64,000 nucleotides of DNA from Tetranychus cinnabarinus. Taxonomy: Eukaryota; Arthropoda; Arachnida; Trombidiformes; Tetranychidae. Every line of letters begins with the position of its first letter. The stretch's first letter is position 1. The position numbers and the translations under genes are program-made. Positions 11,035 through 22,030 of the stretch are shown in pieces. Location: contig WHVY01000003.1 in assembly GCA_022266195.1 (NCBI GenBank), positions 1,984,001 through 2,048,000 on the forward strand. Reading direction: 5' to 3'. Below the pieces are notes generated by a model. It saw only the letters and a program-made list of their open reading frames with translations, ran no database searches and had not been told where the DNA came from.

Positions 11035-13723
11035 ATAATGTGAAGATGGTTCTTTTTTGTCTCTCATAACACTAATTGAGAAATCGAGATCTTATTACGA
11101 ATTTAAATCTTTTGAAATTTTTATTCAATTGACTTTTCTATTCACTTCGGTTGTTGAGTTTATTAACAAATTTATGGTTTGAATTGACTGTTCTTTATTT
11201 ATTTGCTGGTATATCGCAATATTCATCTGGAGTTCAAGGCATGAAATTAATCACAAAATGAGACACTCAATTTTCCCAAAATTGATTCCTAGCTCAACAT
11301 TAAAGCTTATTGATCGAAAACTTGCGTGTTGTTAGTTTTAGAAATATTGCGATTTACAAGTATTTCCCTAATTTTGTACAATAGTCATATACTTTTGTTA
11401 TGAACAATCAAGTAGCTAATATTATAATATTCAATCAGCAAACAATCAGTGATTAAGTTGAGCTTTTTCTGGCAGAATTACAATTCTTAGTCTCAATTAT
11501 TTTCTCTATTTGATTACTCCTTCAGCTTACAGTTGTTAGTTTATCAGTTTAGATTTAGTTATATATTTATAATTTCTATTTGTTTTGTTATTATATTAAT
11601 TTGTCTCTAATTAAGATGAAAACAATTATTTCAGGTAAAGTACATTTATGTCTACAATTTACTAATCTTTCTGTTCAATCATATTAATCTCATTTGTCCA
11701 ATTATTATATACATAATGGTTCATTCATTTTCTGTTTCAATAGAAATTTCGGTGTTTGGGCGACTTGAACGATATTTGACAAAATTGAAAGGAGAGGTTT
11801 GATTAGCGAAATGGTTACAGGGTTAGGAAAGCTAACCAATAGCTTCGACAATCTGACCTTAATCAATCTGATAAAGCTAATATCCATAAATATATTATTG
11901 GCAAAATGAAAACAATTATACAATCTAAATTAAACCCAAATCATTACGATTTTTAGCCGATAAGTTCAACCTTATAAGCTAACAGTGTAATTAACGTATA
12001 ATTTGTTTATTTAAATAATTTTCTTTTATCACTTTTATCCAGTAATTAGGCGAATTGGTAAGCAGGGTTAAGGACAGATTAGGTTAGGGGATGATTGACC
12101 TCATATTTACCTGAGATTTGTAGGGTAGATTTGTTGGTTAATCAAGGTTCAATCAAAGTTGTATTGAGAATGCAAGAGAACCATTAGCGTTTATGTCACT
12201 GAATGTACAATTAAAAACTATTGATATAATGAACACACGGTAAGTCAATTACACCGAGAAAACATTGACTTGATTGAAAATCTTCGCTAATGAATAAAAT
12301 GAAGAATAGGAAAAGATGAGTTGTTCAAAAGATTGTCTTGACTCACTTTTTTCCTGATTTTTGTCTCTTTCTATCTCTCTCTCTTTCTGAACAGCTTCTT
12401 CCTCATCATCATATTGTCCTTTTTGGTTCTAAACAAATTATCCGGTTAAGGTAAAAACCGGTTCCAAGATAAGACCCTCGCGATGTGATTTAATTGTCCG
12501 TGTCACTGATGTACTAAAAATTTGATGAGCTGTTCACCTAAAACAATTTCATTCGTTCATATTAATGATTCAATTTACTGTTTCGTTATTTCCCATTCCG
12601 CTCATTGTAATGCCTGTGATTGTACAAATCAAATTTCTCATGTATTTGATTATTTAGTGTGTTTCATCATTTTAAAATTTCAGTAAAAACAGATTTGCTC
12701 ATGTCGCGCCCAATTAATGTATCAACTGAAATGAAATACAAATGAATTGCATAAAAATATATAAAACTTAAACTGATGAATGAAACTGGCTTCTTAGATT
12801 ATCCCATCCCAGGTTTCAACATCATTCAACATTCAATTTTATCAGTCGAGAATTCTTTGAGGAAAACCAGGAACATGATGAATCTAATCCTATTTTCTTG
12901 ACTGTCTTCACTTCAAATCATATTTTGACAATTTCAGCTTTCAATTCAAATATCAGAGTTTTGTCCGTATCTCATTCAAATAAACATCAGTCGTTTTACG
13001 ATCAATAATCATGATCACGATCAAATCCACTAACTGCACTTGATTAGGTTTATTGTTATTGCAGTGATTAAAACAATGGTTATTTGTCAGCTATAATGAC
13101 TATCAAAATGATTTTGTTTATGTGAAGAAATGAATGTCATTTAATTTAAATGGCAATTTTCAACTTGAGACGTTATTTAATAAACCCTGAAAAGAGGAAA
13201 TTATTAGGACTGTTGAATTAAATTCAAAAGCTTCTTATTGAGCTCAAATTGATAATAAATAAACAAATCATCATTATCAGTTGTAATTGTAACCATTGAT
13301 CAACAACATTAAGATTGTTTAACGATCAAATAACTTCCTGGAAGTTATATTATTTCAATTTTTGTCTAAAAGAAACATTATTTTTTGATTGAATTAGAAT
13401 TAAAATGTGATTTTAAAGAAATGTCAACGGCCGGTGTGATAAAATTTAATTGTGATAATCTTCTGTAAATACGAAATACGGTATTAATACGACAATATTA
13501 AACAATGTTACAATCATTTTAACAGTTAATCCGTCACATTTATTTGACAGATGACCATCGAAAGTTTGTATCGATGGGATTATTTTCAATTAAAGCTGTA
13601 TTTTCTGCTCTGGGAAACTTACAATATATTTGGCTTTTAATCAATGATTCAATTTACCAAGTTGATAAAATATTAAATTAAACTCTAAAACAGTAATTTT
13701 TGTTAAGTTTTGAGGTGAATATA
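11035..13723. other. Gene-poor intergenic region
   Basis: A+T-rich DNA with no convincing gene. A pyrimidine-rich stretch lies around 12345-12420 (TCTCTCTCT-type). A 72-codon minus-strand frame at 11705-11923 has no domain or splice context and is probably chance. Confidence 0.5.
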
Positions 13724-14028
13724 CAGTAACCTGCCAGATAATGGGACAAACTGAAAATAGCTTATTTTCACTATTTGTCGAGCAGACCATTTCATGATTT
13801 TCAATCTTCCTTAATTTATCAAATTTAGCCGCAAATGTTATTTAAAGATGATTCTGTGAGTTTTTTTATCAATATTTTGCGAAAGAAAATTTAATTTAGT
13901 TAATTGTTAATTAAAACAATTAAAACAAAATTTGGTAAAATTTAAATTGAATTGACTCCTCCTTTAATAGGGATCATTGATAAATTTAGTCCCATTATCT
14001 GGCAGTCCCATTAACTGGCAGGTTACTG
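13724..14028. mobile_element. MITE with CAGT termini and a duplicated inner repeat module
   Basis: A 305-bp block flanked by TA on both sides (13722-13723 and 14029-14030). The left end is CAGTAACCTGCCAGATAATG followed by GGAC. The right end is its inverse with one mismatch in about 24 bp, and it carries an extra inverted copy of the GCCAGATAATGGGAC module just inside. TA flanks and CAGT termini are the signature of Tc1/mariner-superfamily (pogo-like) non-autonomous elements. There is no coding capacity. It lies about 180 bp upstream of the GHITM start codon. Confidence 0.8.
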
Positions 14029-14204
14029 TAGAAAGTGAGATTAATGTTTGTAATTATGTAACAGTCCCTAGTTGTGCATTTCATCAGAGTTTTTAGCTGT
14101 GATTTCTAGAATTTTCAGAGTGCTTTGACAGATTTGTTTATTAATTGCTACACTGCTAACTATTTTTTCAGCTGAATTAAATTGATTTCTGATTTTAGTG
14201 AAAA

Positions 14205-15613
14205 ATGTCTTATATGTTATTGCGAAGTTGTCACTCATTTTTGGGTCGTGGGATTCTTCAAGAAACTAAAACCAGCCTTGTTCAAAAATGTGGTTTACGT
14301 AATGAGGCTCCAAAGGTAAAAGGTGTTTTTGGTGTACGAACTGAGCCCAAGTTAAGTTTGAAAGAGCGTCTTCTTAAGCCTACATCTGGAGCACCTTTCG
14401 CTTTTGGTCGAGCTGCTGTGACTGCTGGATCTGGACTGGGTCTTGGAGCTTTGTGTTTCTATGGTCTTGCTTCGCGTCAAGATGCTATAATTGATAAATC
14501 ATTGTAAGTGTTTACATTTTGCTCTGTATTTTTGTACCATCTTACTTATATTGTATTCAATTTTATTTGATTTACTCAGAGCCTGGCCAAAGCATGTCCA
14601 AGATAGGATCCATGCTACATTCGCTTACTTTGGGGCTAGCATTGGAGTCGCTGCTACTTCTGCTTATTTTGTAACTCGAACTCCAGCGTTGATGCGTTTG
14701 GTTTCTTCAAACTCACTATTGGTAAGTCTTTTAAAGATTTCATCAAGTAAAAAGCATACCATTAATTTTTTCTCATTTTGCATTGATTTTCAGGCATTTG
14801 GAGTGACTATTGCAGCTTTGATTGGTTTAGGAAGTATTTCTGCAAGCATACCTTATTCTCCTGGATTTGGCTCTAAACAGATGGCTTGGTTAGCTCATAG
14901 CTCATTGCTTGGGGCAATTATAGCACCTATTTCTGTGGTTGGAGGTCCTCTTATCATGAGAGCTGCTTTGATCACTGCTGGTGTGATTTCAAGTCTTTCT
15001 TTGGTAGCTGTTTGTGCTCCAAGTGAGAAATTCTTGAATATTGGAGGACCGTTGGCCATGGGATTTGGCCTAGTATTTGCTTCATCACTAGGTAATTATA
15101 ATCAATGCACCCAATAAGTCGCAGTTAAAATAGCTGGAAAAATCCTTCAATGATGAAATTATTGTTTACTATTACAATAATAGTAAACAGTAGGTTATCC
15201 TATTACGCATATCTATTTTGAAACGCACTCTGTTGATTGCAACTCAGAACAGTAACTCTAACTGTATCTCTTATTTTTTTCAGCAACAATGTTCTTAGCT
15301 CCAACTTCCGCGATAGGTGCATCGGCATATTCCATCTCCATATACGGTGGTCTTCTTCTTTTCTCTGCTTTCCTGCTTTATGATGTTCAAAAGATAGTCA
15401 AAAGAGCTGAACATACGCCATTATATGGTACTCGTCCTTATGATCCTATTCAAAAGTAAGTTCAAATCTTTAAAAGTCTGTCTTGTAATCCTAATTTCTT
15501 ATTAATATTTTTTTTCTTCATTCTTTAGTTCCATGGCTGTGTTTATCGATACCCTTAACATTTTCACCAGAATATTAGCCATGCTAGGAATGGGAGGGCA
15601 AAAGAAGAAATGA
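14205..15613 (+). CDS. GHITM: GHITM, mitochondrial inner-membrane Bax-inhibitor-1 family protein
   Basis: Five exons: 14205-14503, 14580-14721, 14794-15091, 15284-15455 and 15529-15613, about 331 residues (human 345). GHITM (TMBIM5/MICS1) is a multipass inner-membrane protein linked to cristae organisation, cytochrome c retention and calcium/proton exchange. The arginine-rich N-terminus looks like a mitochondrial presequence. It is followed by hydrophobic segments with the conserved blocks CAPSEKFLN, GLVFASSLG, YGGLLLFSAFLLYDVQK and YDPI. The C-terminus GMGGQKKK resembles the human TGGNRKK. Exon joins restore the family sequence exactly at every border. Intron 4 contains a perfect 12-bp-arm hairpin. 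Confidence 0.95.
15163..15189. repeat. Perfect hairpin in GHITM intron 4
   Basis: Arms TGTTTACTATTA and TAATAGTAAACA (12 bp each) around a CAA loop. It could fold in the pre-mRNA, but no role is known. Confidence 0.6.
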
Positions 15614-15845
15614 TCCACTCTCATTATTTGAAGAATCTTGCAGTTAAAAATTTGTAAATTTATATTAAGTCTTATTATCCTGTTGTATTGGTTTAATAAT
15701 GAATGAATCAAGAACGCCTAAAACCTGCGTTTAAACTCTTTTCATCAGTTACTAAATAGCCTGATTCCATTAGTTTTCAGTTTAGATCAATACACATCTG
15801 ATGAATATAGTTTGGTGTAAATATGAAAAATCAGTACTGAATATC

Positions 15846-15851
15846 AATAAA
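15846..15851 (+). terminator. Candidate polyadenylation signal of GHITM
   Basis: AATAAA about 230 nt after the GHITM stop codon, the first canonical signal downstream on the plus strand. Confidence 0.4.
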
Positions 15852-16170
15852 ATTTAATTGATCTATTACACAGATTAAATTCGATCTATTGATTCGTTAT
15901 TTACTATTATTATGTATCCTACTACTCAAATTTGAAAGTAATCTCATCGTATCTCAGAGTATTCTCATAAATCTCAGGCAATTTTTTCATCATTATTTTA
16001 TCATGTAAGTTTGTAGCTAGAGGTTGACTTGGATAAAATATAATCCGTTTTCGCCGGGAAAACTCACTACTTTTTACCGTTTCCCCAAATAATATAAATT
16101 TTAAATTTGACTCTGGATTAGGTGAAACTGGACTCTGCCATTTTAAAATAGCTCTAATGCGTTTCGGCTG

Positions 16171-16192
16171 GCTGTTTCTGTTCAGAAACAGC
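16171..16192. repeat. Short hairpin
   Basis: GCTGTTTCTG, a TT loop, then CAGAAACAGC: perfect 10-bp arms. Confidence 0.6.
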
Positions 16193-16450
16193 AGGGTAGT
16201 TGTAGGGCTTTTAAAATAACGCGAGTTCGAAGTTCAGAAATGCTTGGCAGTCTTTTTCCTAATATTCCCCCAGAATTTCCCATTGAATAGGCTGTAACAT
16301 AATTTTAAATAACAGATTATCTCATGAAAAAATCGAAGAAAATAATCAATACAATGAAGCTGTATAAAGCTTAGTGCAAAAGCATTGGGAAAATTCATTT
16401 GAATTATGAATTATGACGATTTGAATACATTTATCAGAGTTTTGAGTACA

Positions 16451-16503
16451 AACACAAATTGCTAGCAATTTGTGTTAGGAAAGGAGTTAGCTAACTCCTT
16501 TCC
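16451..16503. repeat. Two adjacent perfect 26-bp palindromes
   Basis: 16451-16476 is a perfect palindrome centred on GCTAGC (half-site AACACAAATTGCT). After a single A, 16478-16503 is a second, unrelated perfect palindrome (half-site GGAAAGGAGTTAG). Each could extrude as a cruciform or form a loopless hairpin. The function is unknown. Confidence 0.85.
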
Positions 16504-17847
16504 ACAAATTAATTTGAATAGAAATTTTCAAGTTAAGATTTCTTTATTAATTAGTTAATTGCCATATTTTAGATGATTAACATAGAAATAGAGAAAAATA
16601 GAGACATAAATGAAGTTCAAGTGTTCATGAACTGAATCATGAGTACCTCACAGCAGGAACAAGAACAACATTGAAATCGGGTCTAAATAATTTTAAGAAA
16701 TAAGCTATGAAAATAAATAATGATCATCGAGTGATCTTTCTGTTTCGAAGCTAAAATTCGCGAATGTTCAATTCCCATACTTTTACACTAACAAGGGAAG
16801 GTCCTCAACCTTACCTGAGGGATTTTGATGAGACATAGCGCAAATGATAGGGCCAAGCTCCCATATCAACGGACTGGTGGCTTTTATCTGTAAATGAAGT
16901 GGTTCCTTAGATTTTTGGGGTTAAAGTTGTAAGCTTTATGTCGGCTTTCTTTGGCCTCTTTAAGATTTAAAGCGATCGAGTTTATTATAAATTTTACATC
17001 ATTGTTTTTTGTGTGATTTGGTCCATGTTAGTGATCTCCTCAAATTTCGAGATGATCTTAGAGAGCCGTATGTGGGCAATCGCAGGGAATTTGTGGACTT
17101 TTTACCGAATTTTTTGACTCTATTACCAATTGATTGTGTTTGATTTCAAATATTTTGTGTGTTTTCGAGTTCACTTAATGAAGGTATTATTGGAAGATGT
17201 TTGATCAATTGGCTTCACAATTGGGTAAAGTTAGGTTACTAGCTCGATACCTGAAAAAATGGTGCCTTTAAGTCCAGCCATTCATATTGTATTTGAATTT
17301 ATGTCTTTATTGACTTCACTACCTTACCATTTAATACGTACAACCGGCGTATTAATTTAATCATTAAGTGGGCTTATCTTGGTGACAAAAATTACTTTTA
17401 CGGGGAATCAGGATACGTGCGGATTGTAATACGTAAATCGTATCGTAATCTGACGTAAAATATTTATACTCAATCGGTGAATCTGATCAGAATTGATTGA
17501 TGCTACGCTTTGGTGACATTGTATTTTTAATTTTTCATAGCTTAGAATTTTATTCACACCATTGTCCCCTGCATTGCCACATATTAAAACGTGATTGAGT
17601 TTAAAGGTTGAGTTTAGCTTTGAAATACTTGACGGCTAATTGGCGTTAATTAACTGTGGTTACTAGTTTAAGACTACTATTAAAGTTTATTTGCAATAGA
17701 AACAATGTCTGTCCAACTGAAGATACCGTCGATGTTAAAGATATTTTTATCGGGTTTACCTTTAAATGTTAGGAAACTTGACTCTTCTGAAGCAATTACT
17801 ATGTTGAAGCAATTTAACAATGGCATTTCATGGTTGTATAATACTAA

Positions 17848-20518
17848 AATACTAAAAAGACAAAATCAAAACAATTGTCACATTTATACATAAAATGACG
17901 AACATTGACACAGATGGACGAAAGCGGTTAGAAATTAATTTCTTTCAAATTTAGACTCGGTTAGTTTATGAGGACATAACAAACTGAGTCCATTTGAGTA
18001 ATTTAAAATTTCTGTGATGAAAAGTTTTGGAGAAAATCAAGATCAAAGTTGAAACTTCGATCGCTTTTTGTACAACTGTTAGATCAGATTTTTTCATAAA
18101 ACACATTATACTGATGCAAATTTTGATGGCTAACGAGGAAATATTATTATTTTGAGCAATAAAACAATTCTTTTTCTTTAAAACAGATAAGTTCGATTTG
18201 TAGTTAAACCGACCGTATTCTGTGACCATGAGAGTTAGCGAACTGAAACTTAATAATTGTTCATAAAAGTTGTGCGTACACATTATGGATTAAATACTTT
18301 TTTCAATTTAGCAACAGTTTTCTCGATTTTGGTCTTTGATCATAAAACTTTGAACCTTGCTATTTCGAGCCAGGCATCACCTTTAGCCATTATTCCCCCA
18401 CCAATTTAATCCTTTACTAATCAATAATTGAGCTCAACTCAATAACTTTCCATTAGCATTTTGGATTATGATTTTTGGGCTGTAAATGAACGAGGAATAA
18501 CTTATTTAACAAACCAAGCTCATCTCAATGCACATCTTGGTAAATAAAGCAGTTTTCTGGTTAAACTTACAAATGAAATGCAAAAGTTACTGCCGGAGAC
18601 TCGAGCATTTGAGTTAAGAGTTGAAACTTGATGGGTTTGTAGGGACATAAAAACTAAGTCAATTGGCACTCTTAACTAGTTTATACGATGAAAATTTAGC
18701 GAAAAAATCGAGGCAAAAGTTCAAACTTCGATCGCGTTTTATTCAGCTATGAAAGCAGATTTTTTCACGAAACTTATGTTCCTGATTAATACTTTGTTGA
18801 ACAACCAGAAAACAATCTTATTTTTAAAAATAAAACTTTCTGTTTTCTGTAAAACAGATAAGTTCGATTTCCACTTAAACCGTCTGCTTTTTGTGACCAT
18901 AAAGGTTAGAGAGCTTAAACTTGATATTTGCCCATGAAAGTTGTTGGTACACATCATGGGTTGAATGCTTTACTCAATTCAGCAACAGTTTTCTTGATAT
19001 TAGTCTTTGATCATAAAACTTTGAGCCGCGATAGCTGGCAAATGGCATCATCTTTAGCCATCATTACTTCACCAAAATAATCCTTTACTAATATATAATT
19101 CAGTTCAACTCAACAACTTTCCATTACCGTTTTGGATTATGATTTTTGGGCTGTAAATAAACGAGGAATAGCTTATTTAACAAACCAAACTTATCTCAAT
19201 GCACATCTTGGTAAATAAACCAATTTTCTGGTTAAACTTACAAACTTAATGCAAAAAGTTGCTGCCGTAGACTCGAGCATTTGAGTTAAGAGTTGAGACT
19301 TAGTGGGTTTGTAGGTACATAAAAACTAAGTCAATTGGTGCTAGTAAATCGTTCATACGATGAAAAGTTTGCGAAAAAATCGAGACGAAACTTGAAACTT
19401 CGATCGCGTTTTATTCAGCTTTGAAAGCAGATTTTTTGCCGAAACTTATTTTCTTAATTAATCATTTGATGAACAACCAGAAGATAATGTTATTTTTAGA
19501 AATAACATTTTCCGTTTCTGTAAAACAGATCAAGTTCGATTTTCACTTAAACCGTCTGCTTTTTGTGACCATAAGGGTTAGAGAGCTGAAACTTGATATT
19601 TGTCCATGAAATTTGTTGATGAACATAATGGATCAAATTGTTTTTTCAATTAAGCAACAGTTCTCTTGATTCTGGCACTTGGCCTCAAAACTTTGAACCT
19701 CAATATATTGAGAATGGCATTTCTTACAACATCCATTCGTTCACCAAATATTATGTTAATTATGGGCTATAATAAACTAAAATATTGAATCATTCAAGAT
19801 CCTACAAAAAAAGTTCTAGCATTGTATTACTTATGTTTCAGATTTGATATTTGATTTATAAAGTAAATCACAAATCTTATGCGTTACAAGTATCTTCATT
19901 TTTGAATGAATTAGCTTCATTTTATTCGGCATGCAGACGTATATTGTTATAGCCCATAATAAACATAATGTTTGGTGAAAGAATGGCTGTTGTAAGAAAT
20001 GCCATTCTCAAAATATTGAGGTTCAAAGTTTTGAGGCCAATTGCCAAAATCAAGAGAACTATTGATAAATTGAAAAAAGTGTTCCCTCATTGATATGTAT
20101 TAACAATATTTACACTCCCATAATAAGTTTCAGCTCTCTAAATCTTTAGATCATAGAAAGCAATCGGTTTAAGTAAAAATCGAACTGATCTGTTTTAAAG
20201 AAAGAGAAAAACTTATTTCTCAAAATGAATACAGTCCCTGGTTGTTCATCAAAAGATGCATCAGCACTATGAGTTGCATGAAATAATCTGCTCCGATCAT
20301 TGAACAAAAAGCTTTGCAAGTTTCAACTTCGAACCCGATTTTTTCGAGAACTGTTCATTAGAGAAATCTTTGAATCGCACAAATAAACTCAGTTTTTAGG
20401 TCCCTACAAAACAAGAGTCTAAATTTGAAAGAAATTAAATTTAAACCGTTTTTGTCCATTTGTGTACAAGTCTGATGTATAAATGTGACAATCATGTTAA
20501 TTGTGTCTTTTTAATAAC
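17848..20518. mobile_element. Foldback-type element, copy 1
   Basis: About 2.7 kb with inverted ends: near 17848 a segment containing AAAAAGAC...TTGTCACATTTATACAT, and near 20518 its reverse complement. The left arm (to about 19770) is three tandem units of about 670 bp, marked by the motif GACCATAAGAGTTAG and its variants at about 18221, 18891 and 19564. A spacer of about 180 bp (19771-19948) follows, then an inverted right arm of under one unit. The spacer and its flanks match the centre of the second element at 25.8-26.06 kb. Short frames of about 60 codons recur in the units but differ in frame and ends, so I see no transposase. The architecture resembles Foldback/Galileo-like elements; the family assignment is inference. 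Confidence 0.75.
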
Positions 20519-21986
20519 AATCGCATTCAACAGTTGACTTTGAATCTGAGCCATAAAAGGAAAAACTCACAACAATGCTACAATAGTTTATCAACATGAA
20601 AACATCAACTTTTCCTGTTGTTCACCTTCGATTTACTTTGTTCTTTCACTATCGTTATTTGTGCCTCTGTGGGTTGCAACAATTTTCAAATGAATCATGA
20701 TTTACCTTATCCAGTGTGATTAAGCACCATTTTCATGGGTTAAATTTTCTCACATAAAGTAATGTTAACAGACAAGAACCAGAATCGATCAGAAAAAAAT
20801 CCTCCTTCTCGGACAAAAGTAACACTTAGCATAACAGCGATAAAATCTTGAGTAACTTGACGTAATATCCATAATCACCTCAATATTTACTTAACTTTTT
20901 GGATAACCTCTTAATCAAGATTTGTTTCGACACTATGTAAATTTGCTTCGAAAATCAATTGCAATCATTTTTTTGCAATGATTGAAGTTACGTACTTGAA
21001 ATGGGAAAAATCATTTTCTCATATCATTTTGGGTCGATAATCATATCAAACAATAAAAGTTGACAGAATTAACAATCGCAATTGATTGAATCCGAGAAAC
21101 GGCAATTATAGATCTTATAATTTAGCATTATAATCTTAATGTGATTTGTTATTGAAAACAGAGTTTTTCATTTTCATTAAATAAACATTATCGACATTCA
21201 ATTTGTTAACATTATCATTATCAGTTATCGGTTGGTGGTTGCCAGTTGACTTTTTCACATAAAAATGTATTCTTTGTCCAAGGTTGAACCTGAAATCACA
21301 CGTGAAGATTCAAGAAATACATTAATTAAATCAAGTACGAACACTATTTTTGTAATTAGATTTGTTTTCATATCTCATTCAATGATCATGCGATAAAAAT
21401 ATTTGTTGGGATTTTTGCTCTTCATTGAACAGATTATCAAGTATCTTTTTTGATTATGAACGCCTAGCAATTTCGCAAGCTAATTATTCAGAGCAAAGCG
21501 AAGACTAAGTTTCAAAAAATTCCTTCCTTCACAGTTGCGGCCGAAGCAGTTGTTGACCGAAAGGAGTGCATTTAGATCATTTCAATTAGGCTCGAATTTC
21601 AAATACTCGTTCAAACTATACCGGCTCACGTTGGACTATTGATGGTGAGGTAATAATAGTCAATGATGCTTAAATATGAATGAACAATTGACCAGCATAG
21701 ACTTCAATTTTGACAGTTATCCAACATAAGGTTTGGTTAGATTTTTATGACTGACAGCTCTTCAACTATTCAAGATCTGAGATTATACTCAGGTCATGAT
21801 CTATTCAGGAATTGTCTTGAAACTTGAATGTTCATTATTAAGAGAGATTTTCATGTTATGGGCTTATTTTTGGACATGAGTTCATTCGCATAAGCGTTAT
21901 AATGGTGTCTTCTTTAGCTTTTAAATGCTTATTTTGTCAGTTCCGATATTGATAAACAGTTAAATGGTTGAAAAAACAAATTTAGG
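20519..21986. other. Intergenic region
   Basis: No gene or named repeat is recognised. The stretch is A+T-rich with only short open frames. Confidence 0.4.
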
Positions 21987-21992
21987 TTTATT
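21987..21992 (-). terminator. Candidate polyadenylation signal of the DOMON/b561 gene
   Basis: AATAAA on the minus strand, about 40 nt beyond the stop codon. Confidence 0.55.
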
Positions 21993-22030
21993 TAAAAATA
22001 GAAATATAAAATGGAATGGAAAAAATAAAA

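Larger units (their letters stand above)
15852..17847. other. Gene-poor region with palindromes and dispersed repeat
   Basis: No gene is recognised. The stretch holds a short hairpin (16171-16192), twin 26-bp palindromes (16451-16503), and a segment around 17150-17345 that recurs in diverged form at about 59100-59370. A 62-codon frame at 17705-17893 runs into the foldback element and is not called. Confidence 0.5.

Noticed and set aside
11705..11923. 72-codon minus-strand frame
   Set aside because: No homology, splice context or regulatory signal; expected by chance.
18749..18937. Recurring frames of about 60 codons in the foldback-arm units (also 19421-19609 and 25497-25712)
   Set aside because: They resemble each other only because the DNA units are repeats. 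Lengths, starts and residues drift without sign of selection, and no domain is visible.
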